Shown: positions 21,063 through 32,657, numbered from the stretch's first letter. The stretch: DNA of 64,000 nucleotides from Sabellastarte sp. h YS-2021 (GCA_964017235.1 OZ024934.1:82240706-82304705), one strand, 5' to 3'. The notes: a model not told the origin generated them from the letters alone. Program-made: numbers and translations.

Positions 21063-21170
21063 AATAATTTTGGATTACCTAATTCAATATGTTCAGTTCT
21101 TTAACATGTAGTTCCAGACAAAAATGTTAGGTTGGTTTTTGTGAGGGAGAAAATGACAAAGGAAAAAGAG

Positions 21171-21261
21171 TCCTGTGAGACAGAGTTGAACTGCCGACCT
21201 AAGGATATCTGCTTCTCAAACAAGCTACAGTCCTCCGCTCTACCAACTGAGCTATCACAGG
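21171..21261 (-). tRNA. tRNA-Tyr (GTA), unit 27
   Basis: Consensus copy. Confidence 0.93.
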
Positions 21262-21722
21262 ATTGTTATGGTGGCTATAGATATATTTCTAAGTGTGGAA
21301 AGATATATTCACTCGGGCTAAACTTACAACACAAGTCTCAATGATTCAGTGAATCAGTATTCATGACTGAGATGATGTTCATTCAACAGCAGTCATCCAA
21401 GTAACCCTGTTATCATTGTCATTGAATTTCTAGTTTACATGGCATTGACTTTAATTGTTAATGAAATATGTGTTAACATTTACACAATTGGCTGTATTGT
21501 ATCAGAGCTGCTAGTTGCTTGCCTTAAGTCAGCAGTTTTCAGTGCACAAATTTTACCAACTGTATGTACAGGCATGTCCTCCAACTACCCATCACAATAT
21601 AGCCAATAAGTTACAGAACCTGATGAAAAATAACTTAATACATATAATAATTATATCAGAGATGATTCATGCTTTTTAACTCAACTAATATTTACATGGT
21701 GGTTTAAAATATTGTACAGTAA

Positions 21723-21843
21723 GTCAGGTTGGCCGAGTGGTCTAAGGCGCCAGACTCAAGAGCTTTACCTTGCCTCAGTAATTTGATCTAATGAGGTTTC
21801 TGGTCCACGAATGTGGGCGTGGGTTCAAATCCCACACCTGACA
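21723..21843 (+). tRNA. tRNA-Leu (CAA), unit 28
   Basis: Consensus copy. Confidence 0.93.
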
Positions 21844-21951
21844 AATAATTTTGGATTACCTAATTCAATATGTTCAGTTCTTTAACATGTATTTCCAGAC
21901 AAAAATGTTAGGTTGGTTTTTGTGAGGGAGAAAATGACAAAGGAAAAAGAG

Positions 21952-22042
21952 TCCTGTGAGACAGAGTTGAACTGCCGACCTAAGGATATCTGCTTCTCAA
22001 ACAAGCTACAGTCCTCCGCTCTACCAACTGAGCTATCACAGG
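21952..22042 (-). tRNA. tRNA-Tyr (GTA), unit 28
   Basis: Consensus gene; a G to T change lies just upstream of its 5' end. Confidence 0.92.
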
Positions 22043-22503
22043 ATTTTTATGGTGGCTATAGATATATTTCTAAGTGTGGAAAGATATATTCACTCGGGCT
22101 AAACTTACAACACAAGTCTCAATGATTCAGTGAATCAGTATTCATGACTGAGATGATGTTCATTCAACAGCAGTCATCCAAGTAACCCTGTTATCATTGT
22201 CATTGAATTTGTAGTTTACATGGCATTGACTTTAATTGTTAATGAAATATGTGTTAACATTTACACAATTGGCTGTATTGTATCAGAGCTGCTAGTTGCT
22301 TGCCTTAAGTCAGCAGTTTTCAGTGCACAAATTTTACCAACTGTATGTACAGGCATGTCCTCCAACTACCCACCACAATATAGCCAATAAGTTACAGAAC
22401 CTGATGAAAAATAACTTAATAAATATAATAATTATATCAGAGATAATTCATGCTTTTTAACTCAACTAATATTTACATGGTGGTTTAAAATATTGTACAG
22501 TAA

Positions 22504-22624
22504 GTCAGGTTGGCCGAGTGGTCTAAGGCGCCAGACTCAAGAGCTTTACCTTGCCTCAGTAATTTGATCTAATGAGGTTTCTGGTCCACGAATGTGGGCG
22601 TGGGTTCAAATCCCACACCTGACA
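22504..22624 (+). tRNA. tRNA-Leu (CAA), unit 29
   Basis: Consensus copy. Confidence 0.93.
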
Positions 22625-22732
22625 AATAATTTTGGATTACCTAATTCAATATGTTCAGTTCTTTAACATGTATTTCCAGACAAAAACGTTAGGTTGGTTT
22701 TTGTGAGGGAGAAAATGACAAAGGAAAAAGAG

Positions 22733-22823
22733 TCCTGTGAGACAGAGTTGAACTGCCGACCTAAGGATATCTGCTTCTCAAACAAGCTACAGTCCTCCGC
22801 TCTACCAACTGAGCTATCACAGT
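22733..22823 (-). tRNA. tRNA-Tyr (GTA), unit 29, identity pair lost
   Basis: C1 is A, giving an A1-G72 mismatch. C1-G72 is the main eukaryotic TyrRS identity pair, so a transcript would probably charge poorly. Unit 33 shares it. Confidence 0.82.
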
Positions 22824-23284
22824 ATTTTTATGGTGGCTATAGATATATTTCTAAGTGTGGAAAGATATATTCACTCGGGCTAAACTTACAACACAAGTCT
22901 CAATGATTCAGTGAATCAGTATTCATGACTGAGATGATGTTCATTCAACAGCAGTCATCCAAGTAACCCTGTTATCATTGTCATTGAATTTCTAGTTTAC
23001 ATGGCATTGACTTTAATTGTTAATGAAATATGTGTTAACATTTACACAATTGGCTGTATTGTATCAGAGCTGCTAGTTGCTTGCCTTAAGTCAGCAGTTT
23101 TCAGTGCACAAATTTTACCAACTGTATGTACAGGCATGTGCTCCAACTACCCATCACAATATAGCCAATAAGTTACAGAACCTGATGAAAAATAACTTAA
23201 TAAATATAATAATTATATCAGAGATAATTCATGCTTTTTAACTCAACTAATATTTACATGGTGGTTTAAAATATTGTACAGTAA

Positions 23285-23405
23285 GTCAGGTTGGCCGAGT
23301 GGTCTAAGGCGCCAGACTCAAGAGCTTTACCTTTCCTCAGTAATTTGATCTAATGAGGTTTCTGGTCCACGAATGTGGGCGTGGGTTCAAATCCCACACC
23401 TAGCA
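23285..23405 (+). tRNA. tRNA-Leu (CAA), unit 30, variant
   Basis: The 3' half has the ACCTAGC acceptor of unit 26, while the 5' half is consensus, so this copy looks like a recombinant. The intron CTTG is CTTT, weakening the intron-anticodon helix. Confidence 0.77.
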
Positions 23406-23513
23406 AATAATTTTGGATTACCTAATTCAATATGTTCAGTTCTTTAACATGTATTTGCAGACAAAAACCTTAGGTTGGTTTTTGTGAGGGAGAAAATGAC
23501 AAAGGAAAAAGAG

Positions 23514-23604
23514 TCCTGTGAGACAGAGTTGAACTGCCGACCTAAGGATATCTGCTTCTCAAACAAGCTACAGTCCTCCGCTCTACCAACTGAACTATCA
23601 TAGG
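23514..23604 (-). tRNA. tRNA-Tyr (GTA), unit 30, variant
   Basis: A4-C69 acceptor mismatch and T11.G24, as unit 26. Confidence 0.82.
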
Positions 23605-24065
23605 ATTGTTATGGTGGCTATAGATATATTTCTAAGTGTGGAAAGATATATTCACTCGGGCTAAACTTACAACACAAGTCTCAATGATTCAGTGAATCAG
23701 TATTCATGACTGAGATGATGTTCTTTCAACAGCAGTCATCCCAGTAACCCTGTTATCATTGTCATTGAATTTCTAGTTTACATAGCATTGACTTTAATTG
23801 TTAATGAAATATGTGTTAACATTTACACAATTGGCTGTATTGTATCAGAGCTGCTAGTTGCTTGCCTTAAGTCAGCAGTTTTCAGTGCACAAATTTTACC
23901 AACTGTATGTACAGGCATGTGCTCCAACTACCCATCACAATATAGCCAATAAGTTACAGAACCTGATGAAAAATAACTTAATAAATACAATAATTCTATC
24001 AGAGATAATTAATGCTTTTTAACTCAACTAATATTTACATGGTGGTTTAAAATATTGTACAGTAA

Positions 24066-24186
24066 GTCAGGTTGGCCGAGTGGTCTAAGGCGCCAGACTC
24101 AAGAGCTTTACCTTGCCTCAGTAATTTGATCTAATGAGGTTTCTGGTCCACGAATGTGGGCGTGGGTTCAAATGCCACACCTGACA
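24066..24186 (+). tRNA. tRNA-Leu (CAA), unit 31, B-box mutant
   Basis: C61 is G, breaking the near-universal G53-C61 pair and the B box (TTCAAATGC). Units 35 and 37 share it. Transcription and folding are probably impaired. Confidence 0.75.
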
Positions 24187-24294
24187 AATAATTTTGGATT
24201 ACCTAATTCAATATGTTCAGTTCTTTAACATGTAGTTCCAGACAAAAATGTTAGGTTGGTTTTTGTGAGGGAGAAAATGACAAAGGAAAAAGAG

Positions 24295-24385
24295 TCCTGT
24301 GAGACAGAGTTGAACTGCCGACCTAAGGATATCTGCTTCTCAAACAAGCTACAGTCCTCCGCTCTACCAACTGAGCTATCACAGG
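24295..24385 (-). tRNA. tRNA-Tyr (GTA), unit 31
   Basis: Consensus copy. Confidence 0.93.
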
Positions 24386-24846
24386 ATTGTTATGGTGGCT
24401 ATAGATATATTTCTAAGTGTGGAAAGATATATTCACTCGGGCTAAACTTACAACACAAGTCTCAATGATTCAGTGAATCAGTATTCATGACTGAGATGAT
24501 GTTCATTCAACAGCAGTCATCCAAGTAACCCTGTTATCATTGTCATTGAATTTCTAGTTTACATGGCATTGACTTTAATTGTTAATGAAATATGTGTTAA
24601 CATTTACACAATTGGCTGTATTGTATCAGAGCTGCTAGTTGCTTGCCTTAAGTCAGCAGTTTTCAGTGCACAAATTTTACCAACTGTATGTACAGGCATG
24701 TCCTCCAACTACCCATCACAATATAGCCAATAAGTTACAGAACCTGATGAAAAATAACTTAATACATATAATAATTATATCAGAGATGATTCATGCTTTT
24801 TAACTCAACTAATATTTACATGGTGGTTTAAAATATTGTACAGTAA

Positions 24847-24967
24847 GTCAGGTTGGCCGAGTGGTCTAAGGCGCCAGACTCAAGAGCTTTACCTTGCCTC
24901 AGTAATTTGATCTAATGAGGTTTCTGGTCCACGAATGTGGGCGTGGGTTCAAATCCCACACCTGACA
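24847..24967 (+). tRNA. tRNA-Leu (CAA), unit 32
   Basis: Consensus copy. Confidence 0.93.
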
Positions 24968-25075
24968 AATAATTTTGGATTACCTAATTCAATATGTTCA
25001 GTTCTTTAACATGTATTTCCAGACAAAAATGTTAGGTTGGTTTTTGTGAGGGAGAAAATGACAAAGGAAAAAGAG

Positions 25076-25166
25076 TCCTGTGAGACAGAGTTGAACTGCC
25101 GACCTAAGGATATCTGCTTCTCAAACAAGCTACAGTCCTCCGCTCTACCAACTGAGCTATCACAGG
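25076..25166 (-). tRNA. tRNA-Tyr (GTA), unit 32
   Basis: Consensus gene with the same upstream change as unit 28. Confidence 0.92.
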
Positions 25167-25627
25167 ATTTTTATGGTGGCTATAGATATATTTCTAAGTG
25201 TGGAAAGATATATTCACTCGGGCTAAACTTACAACACAAGTCTCAATGATTCAGTGAATCAGTATTCATGACTGAGATGATGTTCATTCAACAGCAGTCA
25301 TCCAAGTAACCCTGTTATCATTGTCATTGAATTTGTAGTTTACATGGCATTGACTTTAATTGTTAATGAAATATGTGTTAACATTTACACAATTGGCTGT
25401 ATTGTATCAGAGCTGCTAGTTGCTTGCCTTAAGTCAGCAGTTTTCAGTGCACAAATTTTACCAACTGTATGTACAGGCATGTCCTCCAACTACCCACCAC
25501 AATATAGCCAATAAGTTACAGAACCTGATGAAAAATAACTTAATAAATATAATAATTATATCAGAGATAATTCATGCTTTTTAACTCAACTAATATTTAC
25601 ATGGTGGTTTAAAATATTGTACAGTAA

Positions 25628-25748
25628 GTCAGGTTGGCCGAGTGGTCTAAGGCGCCAGACTCAAGAGCTTTACCTTGCCTCAGTAATTTGATCTAATGAG
25701 GTTTCTGGTCCACGAATGTGGGCGTGGGTTCAAATCCCACACCTGACA
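25628..25748 (+). tRNA. tRNA-Leu (CAA), unit 33
   Basis: Consensus copy. Confidence 0.93.
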
Positions 25749-25856
25749 AATAATTTTGGATTACCTAATTCAATATGTTCAGTTCTTTAACATGTATTTC
25801 CAGACAAAAACGTTAGGTTGGTTTTTGTGAGGGAGAAAATGACAAAGGAAAAAGAG

Positions 25857-25947
25857 TCCTGTGAGACAGAGTTGAACTGCCGACCTAAGGATATCTGCTT
25901 CTCAAACAAGCTACAGTCCTCCGCTCTACCAACTGAGCTATCACAGT
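25857..25947 (-). tRNA. tRNA-Tyr (GTA), unit 33, identity pair lost
   Basis: A1-G72 mismatch as in unit 29. Confidence 0.82.
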
Positions 25948-26408
25948 ATTTTTATGGTGGCTATAGATATATTTCTAAGTGTGGAAAGATATATTCACTC
26001 GGGCTAAACTTACAACACAAGTCTCAATGATTCAGTGAATCAGTATTCATGACTGAGATGATGTTCATTCAACAGCAGTCATCCAAGTAACCCTGTTATC
26101 ATTGTCATTGAATTTGTAGTTTACATGGCATTGACTTTAATTGTTAATGAAATATGTGTTAACATTTACACAATTGGCTGTATTGTATCAGAGCTGCTAG
26201 TTGCTTGCCTTAAGTCAGCAGTTTTCAGTGCACAAATTTTACCAACTGTATGTACAGGCATGTGCTCCAACTACCCATCACAATATAGCCAATAAGTTAC
26301 AGAACCTGATGAAAAATAACTTAATAAATATAATAATTATATCAGAGATAATTCATGCTTTTTAACTCAACTAATATTTACATGGTGGTTTAAAATATTG
26401 TACAGTAA

Positions 26409-26529
26409 GTCAGGTTGGCCGAGTGGTCTAAGGCGCCAGACTCAAGAGCTTTACCTTTCCTCAGTAATTTGATCTAATGAGGTTTCTGGTCCACGAATGT
26501 GGGCGTGGGTTCAAATCCCACACCTAGCA
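26409..26529 (+). tRNA. tRNA-Leu (CAA), unit 34, variant
   Basis: Same recombinant type as unit 30: ACCTAGC acceptor, intron CTTT. Confidence 0.77.
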
Positions 26530-26637
26530 AATAATTTTGGATTACCTAATTCAATATGTTCAGTTCTTTAACATGTATTTGCAGACAAAAACCTTAGGTT
26601 GGTTTTTGTGAGGGAGAAAATGACAAAGGAAAAAGAG

Positions 26638-26728
26638 TCCTGTGAGACAGAGTTGAACTGCCGACCTAAGGATATCTGCTTCTCAAACAAGCTACAGTCC
26701 TCCGCTCTACCAACTGAACTATCATACG
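26638..26728 (-). tRNA. tRNA-Tyr (GTA), unit 34, impaired acceptor
   Basis: The acceptor 5' strand reads CGTATGA, giving G2-G71 and A4-C69 mismatches. T11.G24 also present. Likely weak. Confidence 0.74.
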
Positions 26729-27189
26729 ATTGTTTTGGTGGCTATAGATATATTTCTAAGTGTGGAAAGATATATTCACTCGGGCTAAACTTACAACACA
26801 AGTCTCAATGATTCAGTGAATCAGTATTCATGACTGAGATGATGTTCTTTCAACAGCAGTCATCCCAGTAACCCTGTTATCATTGTCATTGAATTTCTAG
26901 TTTACATAGCATTGACTTTAATTGTTAATGAAATATGTGTTAACATTTACACAATTGGCTGTATTGTATCAGAGCTGCTAGTTGCTTGCCTTAAGTCAGC
27001 AGTTTTCAGTGCACAAATTTTACCAACTGTATGTACAGGCATGTGCTCCAACTACCCATCACAATATAGCCAATAAGTTACAGAACCTGATGAAAAATAA
27101 CTTAATAAATACAATAATTCTATCAGAGATAATTAATGCTTTTTAACTCAACTAATATTTACATGGTGGTTTAAAATATTGTACAGTAA

Positions 27190-27310
27190 GTCAGGTTGGC
27201 CGAGTGGTCTAAGGCGCCAGACTCAAGAGCTTTACCTTGCCTCAGTAATTTGATCTAATGAGGTTTCTGGTCCACGAATGTGGGCGTGGGTTCAAATGCC
27301 ACACCTGACA
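27190..27310 (+). tRNA. tRNA-Leu (CAA), unit 35, B-box mutant
   Basis: C61G as unit 31. Confidence 0.75.
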
Positions 27311-27418
27311 AATAATTTTGGATTACCTAATTCAATATGTTCAGTTCTTTAACATGTATTTCCAGACAAAAATGTTAGGTTGGTTTTTGTGAGGGAGAAA
27401 ATGACAAAGGAAAAAGAG

Positions 27419-27509
27419 TCCTGTGAGACAGAGTTGAACTGCCGACCTAAGGATATCTGCTTCTCAAACAAGCTACAGTCCTCCGCTCTACCAACTGAGC
27501 TATCACATG
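27419..27509 (-). tRNA. tRNA-Tyr (GTA), unit 35
   Basis: C2 to A acceptor mismatch. Confidence 0.86.
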
Positions 27510-27970
27510 ATTGTTATGGTGGCTATAGATATATTTCTAAGTGTGGAAAGATATATTCACTCGGGCTAAACTTACAACACAAGTCTCAATGATTCAGTGA
27601 ATCAGTATTCATGACTGAGATGATGTTCATTCAACAGCAGTCATCCAAGTAACCCTGTTATCATTGTCATTGAATTTCTAGTTTACATGGCATTGACTTT
27701 AATTGTTAATGAAATATGTGTTAACATTTACACAATTGGCTGTATTGTATCAGAGCTGCTAGTTGCTTGCCTTAAGTCAGCAGTTTTCAGTGCACAAATT
27801 TTACCAACTGTATGTACAGGCATGTCCTCCAACTACCCATCACAATATAGCCAATAAGTTACAGAACCTGATGAAAAATAACTTAATAAATATAATAATT
27901 ATATCAGAGATAATTCATGCTTTTTAACTCAACTAATATTTACATGGTGGTTTAAAATATTGTACAGTAA

Positions 27971-28091
27971 GTCAGGTTGGCCGAGTGGTCTGAGGCGCCA
28001 GACTCAAGAGCTTTACCTTTCCTCAGTAATTTGATCTAATGAGGTTTCTGGTCCACGAATGTGGGTGCGGGTTCAAATCCCACACCTGACA
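27971..28091 (+). tRNA. tRNA-Leu (CAA), unit 36, variant
   Basis: D-loop A to G (tctgaggc), intron CTTT as unit 30, and T50C giving a C50-A64 mismatch. Confidence 0.8.
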
Positions 28092-28199
28092 AATAATTTT
28101 GGATTACCTAATTCAATATGTTCAGTTCTTTAACATGTATTTGCAGACAAAAACCTTAGGTTGGTTTTTGTGAGGGAGAAAATGACAAAGGAAAAAGAG

Positions 28200-28290
28200 T
28201 CCTGTGAGACAGAGTTGAACTGCCGACCTAAGGATATCTGCTTCTCAAACAAGCTACAGTCCTCCGCTCTACCAACTGAACTATCATACG
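28200..28290 (-). tRNA. tRNA-Tyr (GTA), unit 36, impaired acceptor
   Basis: G2-G71 and A4-C69 mismatches, identical to unit 34. Confidence 0.74.
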
Positions 28291-28751
28291 ATTGTTTTGG
28301 TGGCTATAGATATATTTCTAAGTGTGGAAAGATATATTCACTCGGGCTAAACTTACAACACAAGTCTCAATGATTCAGTGAATCAGTATTCATGACTGAG
28401 ATGATGTTCTTTCAACAGCAGTCATCCCAGTAACCCTGTTATCATTGTCATTGAATTTCTAGTTTACATAGCATTGACTTTAATTGTTAATGAAATATGT
28501 GTTAACATTTACACAATTGGCTGTATTGTATCAGAGCTGCTAGTTGCTTGCCTTAAGTCAGCAGTTTTCAGTGCACAAATTTTACCAACTGTATGTACAG
28601 GCATGTGCTCCAACTACCCATCACAATATAGCCAATAAGTTACAGAACCTGATGAAAAATAACTTAATAAATACAATAATTCTATCAGAGATAATTAATG
28701 CTTTTTAACTCAACTAATATTTACATGGTGGTTTAAAATATTGTACAGTAA

Positions 28752-28872
28752 GTCAGGTTGGCCGAGTGGTCTAAGGCGCCAGACTCAAGAGCTTTACCTT
28801 GCCTCAGTAATTTGATCTAATGAGGTTTCTGGTCCACGAATGTGGGCGTGGGTTCAAATGCCACACCTGACA
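28752..28872 (+). tRNA. tRNA-Leu (CAA), unit 37, B-box mutant
   Basis: C61G as unit 31. Confidence 0.75.
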
Positions 28873-28980
28873 AATAATTTTGGATTACCTAATTCAATAT
28901 GTTCAGTTCTTTAACATGTATTTCCAGACAAAAATGTTAGGTTGGTTTTTGTGAGGGAGAAAATGACAAAGGAAAAAGAG

Positions 28981-29071
28981 TCCTGTGAGACAGAGTTGAA
29001 CTGCCGACCTAAGGATATCTGCTTCTCAAACAAGCTACAGTCCTCCGCTCTACCAACTGAGCTATCACATG
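28981..29071 (-). tRNA. tRNA-Tyr (GTA), unit 37
   Basis: C2 to A acceptor mismatch. Confidence 0.86.
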
Positions 29072-29532
29072 ATTGTTATGGTGGCTATAGATATATTTCT
29101 AAGTGTGGAAAGATATATTCACTCGGGCTAAACTTACAACACAAGTCTCAATGATTCAGTGAATCAGTATTCATGACTGAGATGATGTTCATTCAACAGC
29201 AGTCATCCAAGTAACCCTGTTATCATTGTCATTGAATTTCTAGTTTACATGGCATTGACTTTAATTGTTAATGAAATATGTGTTAACATTTACACAATTG
29301 GCTGTATTGTATCAGAGCTGCTAGTTGCTTGCCTTAAGTCAGCAGTTTTCAGTGCACAAATTTTACCAACTGTATGTACAGGCATGTCCTCCAACTACCC
29401 ATCACAATATAGCCAATAAGTTACAGAACCTGATGAAAAATAACTTAATAAATATAATAATTATATCAGAGATAATTCATGCTTTTTAACTCAACTAATA
29501 TTTACATGGTGGTTTAAAATATTGTACAGTAA

Positions 29533-29653
29533 GTCAGGTTGGCCGAGTGGTCTGAGGCGCCAGACTCAAGAGCTTTACCTTTCCTCAGTAATTTGATCTA
29601 ATGAGGTTTCTGGTCCACGAATGTGGGTGCGGGTTCAAATCCCACACCTGACA
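29533..29653 (+). tRNA. tRNA-Leu (CAA), unit 38, variant
   Basis: Identical variant set to unit 36. Confidence 0.8.
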
Positions 29654-29761
29654 AATAATTTTGGATTACCTAATTCAATATGTTCAGTTCTTTAACATGT
29701 ATTTCCAGACAAAAACCTTAGGTTGGTTTTTGTGAGGGAGAAAATGACAAAGGAAAAAGAG

Positions 29762-29852
29762 TCCTGTGAGACAGAGTTGAACTGCCGACCTAAGGATATC
29801 TGCTTCTCAAACAAGCTACAGTCCTCCGCTCTACCAACTGAGCTATCACATG
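29762..29852 (-). tRNA. tRNA-Tyr (GTA), unit 38
   Basis: C2 to A acceptor mismatch. Confidence 0.86.
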
Positions 29853-30313
29853 ATTGTTATGGTGGCTATAGATATATTTCTAAGTGTGGAAAGATATATT
29901 CACTCGGGCTAAACTTACAACACAAGTCTCAATGATTCAGTGAATCAGTATTCATGACTGAGATGATGTTCATTCAACAGCAGTCATCCAAGTAACCCTG
30001 TTATCATTGTCATTGAATTTCTAGTTTACATGGCATTGACTTTAATTGTTAATGAAATATGTGTTAACATTTACACAATTGGCTGTATTGTATCAGAGCT
30101 GCTAGTTGCTTGCCTTAAGTCAGCAGTTTTCAGTGCACAAATTTTACCAACTGTATGTACAGGCATGTCCTCCAACTACCCATCACAATATAGCCAATAA
30201 GTTACAGAACCTGATGAAAAATAACTTAATAAATATAATAATTATATCAGAGATAATTCATGCTTTTTAACTCAACTAATATTTACATGGTGGTTTAAAA
30301 TACTGTACAGAAA

Positions 30314-30434
30314 GTCAGGTTGGCCGAGTGGTCTAAGGCGCCAGACTCAAGAGCTTTACCTTGCCTCAGTAATTTGATCTAATGAGGTTTCTGGTCCACG
30401 AATGTGGGTGTGGGTTCAAATCCCACACCTGACA
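30314..30434 (+). tRNA. tRNA-Leu (CAA), unit 39
   Basis: Consensus body; upstream box has tactgtacagaaa instead of tattgtacagtaa. Confidence 0.93.
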
Positions 30435-30541
30435 AATAATTTTGGATTACCTAATTCAATATGTTCAGTTCTTTAACATGTATTTCCAGACAAAAACCTT
30501 AGGTTGGTTTTTGTGAGGAGAAAATGACAAAGGAAAAAGAG

Positions 30542-30632
30542 TCCTGTGAGACAGAGTTGAACTGCCGACCTAAGGATATCTGCTTCTCAAACAAGCTACA
30601 GTCCTCCGCTCTACCAACTGAGCTATCACAGG
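30542..30632 (-). tRNA. tRNA-Tyr (GTA), unit 39
   Basis: Consensus copy. The Leu-Tyr spacer is 1 bp shorter here (gtgaggag). Confidence 0.93.
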
Positions 30633-31093
30633 ATTGTTATGGTGGCTATAGATATATTTCTAAGTGTGGAAAGATATATTCACTCGGGCTAAACTTACAA
30701 CACAAGTCTCAATGATTCAGTGAATCAGTATTCATGACTGAGATGATGTTCATTCAACAGCAGTCATCCAAGTAACCCTGTTATCATTGTCATTGAATTT
30801 CTAGTTTACATGGCATTGACTTTAATTGTTAATGAAATATGTGTTAACATTTACACAATTGGCTGTATTGTATCAGAGCTGCTAGTTGCTTGCCTTAAGT
30901 CAGCAGTTTTCAGTGCACAAATTTTACCAACTGTATGTACAGGCATGTCCTCCAACTACCCATCACAATATAGCCAATAAGTTACAGAACCTGATGAAAA
31001 ATAACTTAATAAATATAATAATTATATCAGAGATAATTCATGCTTTTTAACTCAACTAATATTTACATGGTGGTTTAAAATATTGTACAGTAA

Positions 31094-31214
31094 GTCAGGT
31101 TGGCCGAGTGGTCTAAGGCCCCAGACTCAAGAGCTTTACCTTGCCTCATTAATTTGATCTAATGAGGTTTCTGGTCCACGAAAGTGGGCGTGGGTTCAAA
31201 TCCCACACCTGACA
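31094..31214 (+). tRNA. tRNA-Leu (CAA), unit 40
   Basis: G26C, one variable-loop change and one intron change; stems intact. Confidence 0.87.
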
Positions 31215-31323
31215 AATAATTTTGGATTACCTAATTCAATATGTTCAGTTCTTTAACATGTATTTCCAGATAAAAACGTTAGGTTGGTTTTTGTGAGGGA
31301 GAAAATGAAAAAAGGAAAAAGAG

Positions 31324-31411
31324 TCCTGTGAGACAGAGTTGAACTGCCGACCTATGGATATATGCTTCTCAAACAAGCTACAGTCTGCTCTACCAACTGA
31401 GCTATCACAGG
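31324..31411 (-). pseudogene. tRNA-Tyr pseudogene, unit 40
   Basis: Same 3-nt anticodon-stem deletion and TCCAT change as unit 24, so both descend from one broken copy. Confidence 0.78.
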
Positions 31412-31801
31412 ATTGTTATGGTGGCTATAGATATATTTCTAAGTGTGGAAAGATATATTCACTCGGGCTAAACTTACAACACAAGTCTCAATGATTCAGT
31501 GAATCAGTATTCATGACTGAGATGATGTTCTTTCAACAGCAGTCATCCCAGTAACCCTGTTATCATTGTCATTGAATTTCTAGTTTACATGGCATTGACT
31601 TTAATTGTTAATGAAATATGTGTTAACATTTACACAATTGGCTGTATTGTATCAGAGCTGCTAGTTGCTTGCCTTAAGTCAGCAGTTTTCAGTGCACAAA
31701 TTTTACCAACTGTATGTACAGGCATGTGCTCCAACTACCCATCACAATATAGCCAATAAGTTACAGAACCTGATGAAAAATAACTTAATAAATACAATAA
31801 T

Positions 31802-31814
31802 TCTATCAGAGATA
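31802..31814. repeat. Target-site duplication, left copy (13 bp), second element
   Basis: TCTATCAGAGATA again, identical in sequence and position within the unit to 18844-18856. Confidence 0.9.
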
Positions 31815-32266
31815 TCCCCCTGTGGGTCCGGGGAAGTAGAATAGGCCCAACGTGTCGTCCTGCGTGTCGTAAGAGGCGACTAATTGGAGGAGACACAAAT
31901 CTTGACTGGATTTTACACAATAAATTTTTATTTTGTTTTTTGATCATTTGTATATTTTACACTTTTTAAGTCTAGTCTTGGTGACTATTATACTGTGATA
32001 GTTTTATACTTTGTCTCTTATTTTATATTTGTATTTTGTTTTCTTTGTTGTCTATTGCTGTTTTTCACTTTGATTATTCTAGTCATTTCTTATGATGTTG
32101 TTTTCTTGGTCTTTTTGGCTACTTGTTAATTGTATTATTTGTTGTTATATGTATATATAATTTTGCTTATTATTGTAAATATTAGTTAATGTATTTATTG
32201 TGTTTTTTAATAGTGCAGTATAACAAGTAAGTGTTTTTGCACTTTAATTTTAAATTACTTACTTAC
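31815..32266 (+). mobile_element. 452-bp retroposon-like insertion, copy 2
   Basis: Same length, insertion point and flanks as 18857-19308. The one difference I noticed is aacacgtaag to aacaagtaag, which removes one pair from the inner 3' hairpin. Near-identity and an identical target site show it is a copy made with the array, not a second insertion. Confidence 0.75.
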
Positions 32267-32279
32267 TCTATCAGAGATA
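32267..32279. repeat. Target-site duplication, right copy (13 bp), second element
   Basis: Exact match to 31802-31814. Confidence 0.9.
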
Positions 32280-32337
32280 ATTCATGCTTTTTAACTCAAC
32301 TAATATTTACATGGTGGTTTAAAATATTGTACAGTAA

Positions 32338-32458
32338 GTTAGGTTGGCTGAGTGGTCTAAGGTGCCAGACTCAAGAGCTTTACCTTGCCTCAGTAATTTG
32401 ATCTAATGAGGTTTCTGGTCCACGAATGTGGGTGTGGGTTCAAATCCCACACCTGACA
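32338..32458 (+). tRNA. tRNA-Leu (CAA), unit 41
   Basis: Three wobbles (C3T, C12T, C25T) as unit 25. Confidence 0.85.
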
Positions 32459-32566
32459 AATAATTTTGGATTACCTAATTCAATATGTTCAGTTCTTTAA
32501 CATGTATTTCCAGATAAAAACCTTAGGTTGGTTTTTGTGAGGGAGAAAATGACAAAGGAAAAAGAG

Positions 32567-32657
32567 TCCTGTGAGACAGAGTTGAACTGCCGACCTAAGG
32601 ATATCTGCTTCTCAAACAAGCTACAGTCCTCCGCTCTACCAACTGAGCTATCACAGG
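32567..32657 (-). tRNA. tRNA-Tyr (GTA), unit 41
   Basis: Consensus copy. Confidence 0.93.

Larger units (their letters stand above)
20282..23405. repeat. 4-unit higher-order repeat, copy 1 (3,124 bp)
   Basis: Tyr unit 26 through Leu unit 30 recur as Tyr unit 30 through Leu unit 34. Shared rare markers include atgtagttccag (near 21108 and 24232) and cccaccacaa (near 22370 and 25494). Confidence 0.85.
23406..26529. repeat. 4-unit higher-order repeat, copy 2 (3,124 bp)
   Basis: This is the counterpart of 20282-23405. Unit 34 tRNA-Leu at its end is the same recombinant type as unit 30. Confidence 0.85.
26530..28091. repeat. 2-unit higher-order repeat, copy 1 (1,562 bp)
   Basis: Tyr unit 34 through Leu unit 36 recur as Tyr unit 36 through Leu unit 38. 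Markers are atttgcagac (26579 and 28141) and aaatgccac (near 27296 and 28858). Confidence 0.85.
28092..29653. repeat. 2-unit higher-order repeat, copy 2 (1,562 bp)
   Basis: Counterpart of 26530-28091. Confidence 0.85.
31412..32337. other. Inter-unit spacer enlarged by the inserted element (second copy)
   Basis: Same structure as 18454-19379: spacer, 452-bp insertion and 13-bp duplication. No other gene is seen. Confidence 0.85.

Noticed and set aside
18857..32266. Two independent insertions of the same element
   Set aside because: Identical target site, duplication and flanking rare variants make a single insertion followed by block duplication far simpler.
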